Source: Anisus vortex (Eukaryota > Mollusca > Gastropoda > Planorbidae). Taken from it: a stretch of 64,000 nucleotides of DNA. A program made the position numbers and the translations under genes. Location: NCBI GenBank assembly GCA_949126835.1, contig OX421497.1, positions 46,927,715-46,991,714 on the forward strand, written 5' to 3'. Position 1 is the first letter of the stretch. Each line of letters starts with the position of its first letter. Below, piece after piece: positions 56,873 to 64,000 of this stretch. The notes under the pieces are model-generated. The model saw only the letters and a program-made list of their open reading frames with translations. It had not been told where the DNA came from and ran no database searches.

Positions 56873-57429
56873 AAGAAACAGAAGAGAACTCACTATTGCC
56901 TGCCATTGCCTGACCAGACAAGGCAGAAAATAAATACCGTTACGTGAATCAATGTTGCTCTCAGTTCAACCAACCCTCGTCTCCCCGGCTCACAATTCGA
57001 ATGATCAAAGGGAAGCAACTCGCTCTTTCTTCTTGTTTTTTTTTACCCTTCTCTTCTAATAGTCTTTCTTGTTGCTCCGTTAGATGGCCCTTCTTTCTTG
57101 TCGGTCGCTCGCCGCTAATGCGCGCGCATCGGGGGCGGGGAGATTAAAGCCTCCGGCCTCCAGTGATAAAATGATTGTGTTTTTGTGCAGACCGCCTGCG
57201 TGAGACGAATGGAAGGTTTGAGTAAGCTGTGGAGGGGTAGGGGGGGCGGGGAGGGGGAATGACGGCATGACTGGGTGGAGAAGAAGGCGCGGGCTTTGAG
57301 GGAGGGTGCGGGCGCTACATCTTTGTTGGGAGATACAAAAAATTGTTTATAAAGAGCAGGATGTTGTTTTAATACAGTTTTTTTTTTTTTGCAACACTTT
57401 GAATTGTGTTGAACTTGTTGTATCTAGTT

Positions 57430-57960
57430 GGAAGTCTGCACTGAGTCGGTGCTTAGGACTAGAGACAGCATATGTGGGTAGGCAGGTAGGTAAGTACTAC
57501 TGTACCCATGGGCCTCAAAGCGGCGTAGTGTGTAAACCGCCAGTACTTTTCTTTGAAAACACCGGCGGGCTAACGCATGGGGGACAGCCCCCGCAGCATG
57601 TCCGAGATCCATTGCACTGCCGAGAGGCCACGGGGTCTCGGTGGGGAGGAAGCAATGGATGCTGCAACCCAGTCTCACGACCCGCCCGGTGCCTGGATGC
57701 CTGTGCCTATAGTACAGAATTGGTGCTACCGGGTGACAATACAGATATACGGGAGAGCCACCACGATAATGATCCTTAGGGGAACCGCAGCGAACGGTCG
57801 CTGGCCTGCGGAATCTTTCCCTTTTACATGGCACGCCACGCCTTGGCCTTCCACAGACACCCATGAACACATCATGAGTAATGCATGAACATTACCAGGA
57901 ACCAACATCATCTGCTCAACCAATCAATCAATCCTCAATCAATCCCTAATCACAGCGTAA
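57430..57960 (+). other. GC-rich unclassified block ending in an AATC-type tail
   Basis: Distinctly GC-richer than its surroundings, with internal palindromic phrases such as GGGGGACAGCCCCC and 'ccgagaggccacggggtctcgg'. It ends in AACCAATCAATCAATCC, the kind of short simple tail left by target-primed retrotransposons. Frames of about 150 codons are open on both strands but show no domain. It could be the 5' or 3' region of a LINE; I cannot name it. Confidence 0.35.
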
Positions 57961-58084
57961 CCGACATCCGAAACAACAGCAGAAAAAAGGAAGTTTGTAT
58001 TGATTGGCTAGTTAGACAATACCGGAAGCCTGTACAGCGCTTCAAATCTAATTTCTTTGCGCAGCAGACGAATAATAATATGGT

Positions 58085-58102
58085 GGGGGGGGGGGGGGGG
58101 GG
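58085..58102 (+). repeat. poly(G) run of 18
   Basis: Uninterrupted G tract. Confidence 0.95.
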
Positions 58103-58317
58103 AGCGTGGAAAAAATGGGATAGGGGTGGAGGGAAGATAAAGAAAGATTTGATCGGCGTCTAGTTCGATTGGTGCAGAAGTATTAGAGACTCATTTAGTT
58201 CCTTGCACTCCGCTCTGTATGTGTGTGTTTACTTTGAAGAAGGATGAAATGTTTCACGTGAACCGTAGAAGTAGGACAATCAGCAGACGATTTAACAGAA
58301 CTGATGGTTTCAGTCTG

Positions 58318-58723
58318 TCTATCTATCTGTCGACTGTCGATCAATCGATTTAATGATTTTGAGATCTATCTGAGTATATATCTATATGCGACCTATCTAT
58401 CTATCTATCTATATTTCTGTCTATGTAATAACTATCCAACTATCTATATATCCAACTAACTATCTAATTATCTAACTATTTAACTATCTAACTATTTAAC
58501 TATCTATAACTATTTAACTATCTAACTATTTAACTATCTAACTATTTAACTATCTAACTATTTAACTATCTAACTATACAACTATCTATCTATCTAACTA
58601 TATATATATATATATATCTAACTACTTATACGTCGACCAATCGATCTAGTGATCTATCAATAATTCTAACTAACTATCAATCTATCTATTTATCTATCAA
58701 TCTATTTACCGGTATCTATCCAT
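58318..58723. repeat. (CTAT)n/(TAACTATT)n array
   Basis: Imperfect tetranucleotide and octanucleotide repeats. It directly abuts the LINE remnant at 58725. Confidence 0.93.
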
Positions 58724-58724
58724 T

Positions 58725-58901
58725 ATGGCAACAATCAAACGGCGCAAACTGACATGGTTCGGTCATGTGTTGCGGCACAATAGCCTGTCAAAAACAATCC
58801 TCCAGGGCACGGTAGAAGGTGGGCGTAGGAGAGGCCGTCAGCGGAGATGCTGGTTCGACAATGTAAAATATTGGACAGAGCTGCAGTTGACTCAACTATG
58901 A
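58725..58901 (+). pseudogene. LINE reverse-transcriptase C-terminal remnant (58 codons)
   Basis: Frame with IKRRKLTWFGHVLRHNSLS, GTVEGGRRRGRQRRCWFDN and WTEL. The pattern RRKLxWFGHxxR...GRRxRGRQRxxWxDNxxxW is the well-known C-terminal end of non-LTR retrotransposon ORF2 proteins. A stop follows at 58899-58901. It is 5'-truncated and embedded in a CTAT microsatellite. Confidence 0.88.
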
Positions 58902-59517
58902 AGTGTCCATTCGCTCCCCCGAACGACCTTCACAGTCATGGAATTGATGATGATGGTCTATTGATCTAGTGACTAGCGATTTATCTTCCTATGCATCCAA
59001 CCATCCAAATCTATCTATCTATCTATCTATCAATCTTGTTCAATCTACATCTTTTTCACTTTATCTAATTTATCTTAGCTACCTAATTTAATTGTTACTT
59101 TCAATCTGGTATAATGTTCTTATATCGTAAGCTACAGTCGGCATTTGTAAAAAAAAAAAAGGTCTTTCTAATACTAATTTAGTAATTAGATCTGATGTTC
59201 GCAAAGCCTTTAATTTTAATTAATAAATTGTTTTGTGCGAATCAAAAATGGTTTTTAAAATATTCTTTTTCTTTATTTCACTGTGGAGACCCATTACACG
59301 AGGGAAAAGTCCCGGAAAAGTCCCGGAAAAGTCCACAGTTTTTGGTGAATTGTCAACGAATGCTCTGGGATCATAGTTTGTGTATTAATAATTTTATAAC
59401 TATGGCAGACGATGGAGTTTCAATGAAGGTCTTTGGTCCAGTTTTTCAGTGATGATTTGAAAGGCGGCACAGAGGGGGGGGGGGCAGTGATGGTGGCTTG
59501 GTGCAGTGTGTTTCACA
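58902..59517. other. intergenic, no gene recognised
   Basis: Short (CTAT)n patch near 59008 and A+T-rich sequence. An 85-codon frame (59195-59452) is not recognised. Confidence 0.5.
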
Positions 59518-60238
59518 TAGGGATGTTAAACGAAAACCGGAATACCGGATTCCGGTTTTGAAACTGAAAACCGGTTTTCTTTTTGCTCTGATGGAAATAT
59601 TTTTAATAAATAATGTTGAATTCGCACAAAACAATTCTTGAAATGAATTTCTAACACTATTTAGTCTTAGATATTGTGTTTCTTTTTATTCAAATACCAA
59701 CTAGGGTTTGCGATAAAAACAACATATCAAACTAAATGTTAAGTTCCAGTTTCAATTAACATGAATCTTCTTACTTTTCGGCTGATCTATGAAAAAACTT
59801 CTTTAAAGATGGCTCGGTGTAAACTACGTTTTCAACAGATAAGCCTGAGCGGTAGCAGTAGCATTGGATTGCGTACGCACCTGCATACGAAGCATCCTGG
59901 ATTAACATCGTCATCCTCTTCGGTCAACGATATTCGGAAATTAGTTTATCACTATAGAAAACTATTATCGGTTTTAATCAATTAACCCAGATTTTGTTTA
60001 GTTTTAAAAAAGAATTTAATGGTAAAGAGTACAAAATTATATTGTATTCACACAAATAAACCTATTGAATGCCCTGCAAACAACAATTAAGTTTGAACTA
60101 TTTTTCAAATTTACCTACAAAACTACGCACATTTGGCTTGTCTGGCCGGGGGGGGGGGGGGGGGGCGAAATCCGGTTTTAAACCGGTTTTATAGAACCGA
60201 AAACCGGTTTTGGAAACAAACCGGTTTTAACATCCCTA
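59518..60238 (+). mobile_element. 721-bp hAT-like element with BED-finger remnant
   Basis: Ends TAGGGATGTTAAAC and GTTTTAACATCCCTA are inverted repeats. The flanks GTTTCACA and GTTCACAG fit an 8-bp duplication with one indel. Subterminal AAAACCGG/CCGGTTTT words recur at both ends. A frame at 59806-59910 reads MARCKLRFQQISLSGSSSIG then LRTHLHTKHPGL, a BED zinc finger in which the second Cys is replaced by Arg. It is a deleted transposase carrier. Confidence 0.75.
60148..60165 (+). repeat. poly(G) run of 18
   Basis: Uninterrupted G tract inside the hAT-like element. Confidence 0.95.
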
Positions 60239-60244
60239 GTTCAC

Positions 60245-60430
60245 AGTCTAACTAATGGCTAGCGGAAAAAGAAAGAATGTTTATAAAAGTCAGTGCGTGG
60301 GTGAGGAGCACGCAGTTTGAGCTGATGACCTCTGGTAGAGCGGGACATTTGTTGGATGAGACATGTCCACGTGGCCATTCATGATCTTGTACATCGTGGT
60401 GACTTTGTCTACGGCTGTGCGGATGGAGTT
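60245..60430 (-). pseudogene. LINE ORF2 C-terminal remnant
   Basis: On the minus strand a frame reads KVTTMYKIMNGHVDMSHPTN, matching the 'RLTxxYKIxxGxVDI' block of LINE C-termini. After stops there is a weak 'FFLFPLAIS' echo of the usual 'SFFPRTIxxWN' block. Degenerate. Confidence 0.65.
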
Positions 60431-60475
60431 TGGCCAACAAACAAAAGAAATTGTGAGACATCTTTATTTTGAATT

Positions 60476-60555
60476 TCTAGTTAAACCAAAAATCGGTTTT
60501 TAAAGTTTTTTAAAGTTTTCAAAACCGATTTTCGGTTTACTATAACATCCCTAGT
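60476..60555 (+). mobile_element. fragment related to the TAGGGATGT hAT-like element
   Basis: 'taaaccaaaaatcggttttt', 'aaaaccgattttcggttt' and 'ataacatccctag': the subterminal words and 3' end of the 721-bp element, with the interior missing. Confidence 0.6.
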
Positions 60556-60574
60556 TTTGACATTTTGTTTATAC

Positions 60575-60594
60575 AATCAAAGGGAAGCAACAAT
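60575..60594 (+). promoter_or_regulatory. recurrent CAAAGGGAAGCAAC word upstream of RABL3
   Basis: CAATCAAAGGGAAGCAACAA lies about 90 bases before the RABL3 start codon. The same word is at 57003-57022 and close variants occur at 8965, 45097, 50467 and 54278. Possible promoter element; function unknown. Confidence 0.3.
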
Positions 60595-60681
60595 AAGAAT
60601 TTTTGTATTATTATGCTAGAAGATTTTGTTTGACTTGTCTTTCTTGCTTAAAAGATCGGGTAAACCCAATAAATTAAACAA

Positions 60682-60727
60682 ATGGCGGATATCGAGAAAG
60701 TGAAAGTTCTAGTCGTGGGTGATTCGG
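60682..60727 (+). CDS. RABL3: RABL3 (Rab-like 3 small GTPase), exon 1
   Basis: Start of a Rab-like GTPase that in vertebrates is described as an atypical, prenyl-tail-lacking member of the Ras superfamily. The exon encodes MADIEKVKVLVVGDS plus one base, close to the vertebrate RABL3 N-terminus. It breaks inside the P-loop (GDSG/VGKT) at donor GTACGT. The ATG has G at +4. Five exons in the window encode about 149 residues: P-loop GDSGVGKTSL, switch/G3 region WDIGG, HDLTN, and the G4-like GTKVD. The G3 Gly-Gly (in place of the usual Ala-Gly) matches RABL3. The gene is cut by the right edge. Confidence 0.93.
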
Positions 60728-61243
60728 GTACGTATTTATGTTTAAACTGTAAGCAAACGTGTTTTTAGATTCGTGTTATAGTTATATGTAATATTTATTT
60801 AAGAAATTTGCATAAAACCTACAAGTAAAGTTGAAGAAAGCCACGTTTGATTAGGTATACTTGAACAAGTGTCACTTCCACGTCATTTTCACTCTGACTG
60901 ACTCGGACTAAGCACTAGACTAAGCTGCACTAAGCAACTACTACTAGGCTAAGCGTCTAAACTTACTTACACTTACTACTATTAATTATTAATCTAGTTT
61001 ATTATTTTAACTACAATTATTTACTACACTGACACTACAGCTTACTTACTGTTACTTACTTTTATCACTGAAGTATCACCATCACTAGGCGACTAATGAA
61101 TATGACAATAACTTTGAATAACTCAGTGTCACAGTTGACACTTAGACTTTGGTAGCCTACTGTTAGAAGTACGCTAAATAACTTTAAATAAGTAATTTAA
61201 GTAAGGCAGTAAAGTAAGGTAAAATAAATAACGGATAGCGGTA

Positions 61244-61300
61244 TATGAATGACACTCTGGCCTATGGATCAATCTGGTCTGTTGGAATACTTTATTTAAA
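61244..61300 (+). mobile_element. SINE family 1 tail fragment in RABL3 intron 1
   Basis: 'ctggcctatggatcaatctg', 'ggtctgttggaatactttat' match the family's 3' end. Confidence 0.5.
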
Positions 61301-61394
61301 AATATTATTAATTATATAGGCCCTCTATGCAAGTAACAACTTGAGTCCATGTCATGATATGTAGGCCTGGTATGTAAGGCATGATATGTAAGAA

Positions 61395-61510
61395 AAAATG
61401 CCTAGAAGTTCTCTTTCTTCCCGTACGGCATATATGGGCATGGAATAGGTTGCTTGGAGAAACAACAACAGGAAAACCAACAAATTTAAATGAACATCAT
61501 TTAAATATTT
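61395..61510 (+). mobile_element. LINE family A fragment in RABL3 intron 1
   Basis: 'tctttcttcccgtacggca', 'atgggcatggaataggttgc' and 'aatgaacatcatttaaata' match the 3' region of family A; the terminal hairpin and tail are absent. Confidence 0.65.
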
Positions 61511-61766
61511 TAAAGACATTTCGTCTACAGACTTTCGGTCTTTGACTCTTTGTCTACATAAAGTAGGTCTACTTATCTGGTAGACAAACTGTCACAGTAG
61601 ACATGTTATTTTGTGCTTAAAAACAATTTTTTCTAGACTATTTGTTTTGGTCCAATTTATGTTCATAAGCATTTAATCAGCTACACTTGTATGATGTGTT
61701 ACTTCAAATTCCAATTGATTTAAAGACAAAAAATGTATCATAATTTTCCTCATTTAATGTTAAAAG

Positions 61767-61858
61767 GAGTTGGCAAAACATCATTGATCCATCTTATATG
61801 TCACACTGAACCTTGTTACAATCCAACAGCAACCATTGGCTGCTCAGTTGAAGTGAAA
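61767..61858 (+). CDS. RABL3: RABL3 exon 2
   Basis: Encodes the rest of the P-loop (VGKTSLIHLICH) and the switch I region (NPTATIGCSVEVK, corresponding to the vertebrate WTVGCSVDVR). The acceptor is AAAAG at 61766 and the donor GTAAGT at 61859; phases 1 and 0. Intron 1 (60728-61766) carries SINE and LINE scraps. Confidence 0.93.
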
Positions 61859-62000
61859 GTAAGTTGACTTGTCTATAAACATTTAACTGGATTTAATATT
61901 ACTTTAAGTTTTCTTTATCGTCTTAAACATATTAGTGACACAGTCTACACAATAGATAATACTGTCAAGTCTACGATAAATTTATTTTTGCCATCACCAG

Positions 62001-62118
62001 TTGCATGAATATAGAGCCGGAACTCCTTCTGAGAAAGATTTCTTTGTTGAATTATGGGACATTGGTGGCGCTGCAAGTCATGCCAACAGCAGATCTATTT
62101 TTTATCACCAAGTTCAAG
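62001..62118 (+). CDS. RABL3: RABL3 exon 3
   Basis: Encodes LHEYRAGTPSEKDFFVELWD and IGGAASHANSRSIFYHQVQ, the G3 region of RABL3 (vertebrate ELWDVGG). The acceptor CACCAG ends at 62000 and the donor is GTTAGT at 62119; it leaves a split Gly codon completed by exon 4. Confidence 0.93.
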
Positions 62119-62556
62119 GTTAGTATAAAAGTAGAATTGCTTTTAGATAGATGTTTTTTTAGCACAAACTGGCGCTTGATGTTTCAAGATTTAACTGCCT
62201 GGGCCACTTGTATCTGTCAGGGACAACTATAGACTAAGCTTGAGTAGTCGAGACAAGAAAAACCACAGCTATTTATAGAGTCTTATTGAGGTTTCCAGGT
62301 CTAAGCTTATAGACTTGTTTATTTTTTTTGAGCTTGCCAATGACATTTCAATTATATCAGTTTTAATTAAGCCATATAATTGATATACCGGTAATACAAA
62401 TTTCTTTTGGAGAACATTTTCAATTTATGTATTTAACTTTTGGTGCCGATCAGTCAAATGGCCTAGTAGGAGTCTTTCGAGAACAAACATATATGACAAA
62501 CAAACAAACTCACGTTAATTATATGCATTGATCATGTATTTAGATGTGTGTGTTGT

Positions 62557-62722
62557 TCATCCCTCATTTCCGAGGATGACAACGTCTCCCCAATAGCTTA
62601 GTTGCTTCTCTGGTGGCCAAGTAGTCTTATATTGGCCCTGAAAGTATTTTTGCAAATGATGCAGCTGTGTGCAGGTTTGCTTGGTTTTTCTTTTTGAGCG
62701 TTTTTGTTCAGCCCTGGATGTT
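62557..62722 (-). pseudogene. antisense LINE C-terminal zinc-finger remnant in RABL3 intron 3
   Basis: The minus strand reads CIICKNTFRANIRLLGHQRS, the CxxC-x12-H-type finger ('C..CG..FRARIGL.SH.R.H') often found at the C-terminus of LINE ORF2 proteins, followed by a GETLSSSEMRDEQ region. The second His is replaced. Confidence 0.5.
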
Positions 62723-62866
62723 CAGTTTGTTTCTGCCATTATTTAGTTATATCAAAATGTTTGACATGGAAATCAGTTGATACTTTCATTTGTATAATTC
62801 TGTAGTTCTAACTGTGAATTCATTTGGAAAAAAAAAGAAATATTTGATTGAACTATTTATTTTTAG

Positions 62867-62969
62867 GTATTATTCTGGTTCATGATTTGACCAATCGTAA
62901 ATCTCATCAGAATTTGAGGAAATGGTTGGCAGAAACATTGAGTAAAGATGACTTAAAGCCTACAAATGG
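62867..62969 (+). CDS. RABL3: RABL3 exon 4
   Basis: Encodes [20 protein letters not shown] and [14 protein letters not shown], equivalent to the vertebrate IIFVHDLTNKKSSQNLRRW segment. The acceptor is TTTTTAG at 62866 and the donor GTAAGT at 62970; phase 2 exit. Confidence 0.93.
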
Positions 62970-63176
62970 GTAAGTCATCAACTGACTAGCATACTTAGAA
63001 TACTAATGCAATGAATTCATTCTACTTTATTTTGTTGTTTTATTTTCTATTTATATAACAATTTACACAGACATTGATTTGGCCTGTTTAATTTTAGATA
63101 TATATAATATTCCAATTGTACCTCAGTTTCTAGTAGTGTTATAAGTTTGCAGACGTCCTTTCTATTACTTCTATAT

Positions 63177-63296
63177 AGAAGATTATTACGTCCTTGGCCC
63201 AAAACTGCGGCAAGGATTGGACGACAACAGGGCTAGAACCAAGGTGTTGAACATTGACAGTCTGGTAATGCCAACTGCACAATTGGTCATTCTCGC
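63177..63296 (-). mobile_element. SINE family 2 copy in RABL3 intron 4
   Basis: Reverse complement of the family: tail 'tagaagattattacgtcctt' at the left, then 'ggcccaaaactgcgg', 'gggctagaaccaagg' (inverse B box) and 'acattgacagtctggtaatg'. Confidence 0.75.
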
Positions 63297-63351
63297 ATTC
63301 CACATTGCAGTAGGAAAAAATGCCTGTCTTAGTATGATTCTTCTTCTTCTA

Positions 63352-63625
63352 TTAGCCAGTCTGCAGAGCTGTTTGCTTTCTTGCAGTCAATGCCAGACAA
63401 GCAAATTTACATGTCTTTTTCAGTTGTTCAATACTGCTATATAGTGTGTTGGTAATTGTAGGTTGAAGAGGGGTGAGTAGAGTGTATCTGAGGTAGGTTA
63501 GCTCAGGGCTTTCAAGCAGGAAGTGGTTGACAGTTTCTTGTGGGCAGGGGCAAAGTCTGCAGTTAGGTGGGTGAATTGGGTTTATTCTATTTCTTAGTAT
63601 GATAAATATGATATTCACTTTTTGA
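63352..63625 (-). pseudogene. LINE ORF2 C-terminal remnant (post-RNase H region), antisense
   Basis: Frame with INPIHPPNCRLCPCPQETVN, HFLLESPELTYLR and TCKFACL. It fits the 'CxxCxxxxETVxHFLLxCPxLxxLR' block at the end of LINE ORF2 proteins, with Ser in place of the third Cys. In RABL3 intron 4 on the opposite strand. Confidence 0.8.
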
Positions 63626-63827
63626 ACATGGTACCACGCACTTACATATATAGAATACATATTTGTCTTTTGAATTCACAATTATTGTAAATTTGTGAAA
63701 TGACTGATTGACATTTAAAAAGAGCAACATACCCATAGTTGATTGCTTTCAACGGTGTGTTTTGATTTAGTTCTTCCTAATGACTTTATCATCCGATTTG
63801 CCTGATTAGATTTTGATTTACTTTCAG

Positions 63828-63978
63828 GTATGATTTTGATCCAGAAAAGTTTGCGGGCAACCAAATCCCAATTTTAGTCATTGGAACAAAAGTAGACTCT
63901 GCCCAAATACTACGAGAAAAAAATGCTCTACAATTTTCTCACATAGCGGAGGAGTGTGGAGCGGATGAGTTTAATTTG
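63828..63978 (+). CDS. RABL3: RABL3 exon 5 (last visible)
   Basis: Encodes YDFDPEKFAGNQIPILVIGT, KVDSAQILREKNALQFSHIA and EECGADEFNL. It includes the G4-like GTKVD and matches the vertebrate NQIPLLVIGTKLDQ segment. The acceptor CTTTCAG ends at 63827. The exon most likely ends at donor GTGTGT (63979); reading through would stop after four residues. Further exons lie beyond the window. Confidence 0.9.
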
Positions 63979-64000
63979 GTGTGTGCCATTTAGCATTTTA

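Noticed and set aside
57306..57870. Overlapping frames of about 150 codons on both strands
   Set aside because: They follow the GC-rich block where stops are rare; neither shows a domain or splice structure.
63979..63993. RABL3 ending in the window by read-through to a TAG
   Set aside because: It would truncate the GTPase fold before its last helix; a GTGTGT donor sits exactly where the vertebrate protein continues.

Overview
This is a gene-poor, A+T-rich, repeat-laden piece of an animal nuclear genome. The genes are split by spliceosomal introns. Several tRNA-derived SINE families, LINE 3' ends, hAT-type elements and many minisatellites point to a lophotrochozoan, most likely a gastropod mollusc. 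That placement is inference from repeat style and protein similarity; no marker gene fixes the species.

Only two host genes are supported. (1) A Frizzled-9/10 type Wnt receptor lies on the minus strand (2881..19564). It has a first coding exon with signal peptide and the first two CRD cysteines, a 14.8 kb intron, and one large exon with the rest of the CRD, seven membrane segments, the KTxxxW Dishevelled motif and a C-terminal S-R-V PDZ-type end. (2) The 5' part of RABL3, a Rab-like small GTPase, lies on the plus strand (60682..63978). Five coding exons with clean GT/AG junctions are visible and the gene runs off the right edge.

The Frizzled intron holds seven unrelated minisatellites, including a 2 kb, 30-bp satellite with a 118-bp higher-order repeat and a 22-bp array carrying a CACGTG E-box in almost every unit. 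From about 16 to 32 kb the window is a mosaic of 3' ends of one LINE family, SINEs, hAT MITEs, a Helitron-like element and a 1175-bp solo LTR. The empty site of that solo LTR can be read from a paralogous repeat at 48 kb.

The most striking element is a complete LTR retrotransposon at 35164..41545. Its two 623-bp LTRs look identical by eye, it has a 4-bp target duplication and a tRNA-Pro type primer-binding site, and it has a single open 907-codon frame. That frame encodes a SCAN-like Gag, a CCHC knuckle, a DTGA protease and only a stub of integrase, with no reverse transcriptase. It therefore looks like a very recent insertion that must have been copied by enzymes supplied in trans.

From 42 to 60 kb there are more SINEs, hAT elements and minisatellites. 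One minisatellite grew inside a SINE, and another is a 35-bp array that again carries CACGTG. A third theme is a SINE family whose tail matches the 3' end of the LINE family in the same window, which suggests a SINE/LINE partnership. All repeat assignments rest on reading by eye; no alignment or database search was run.
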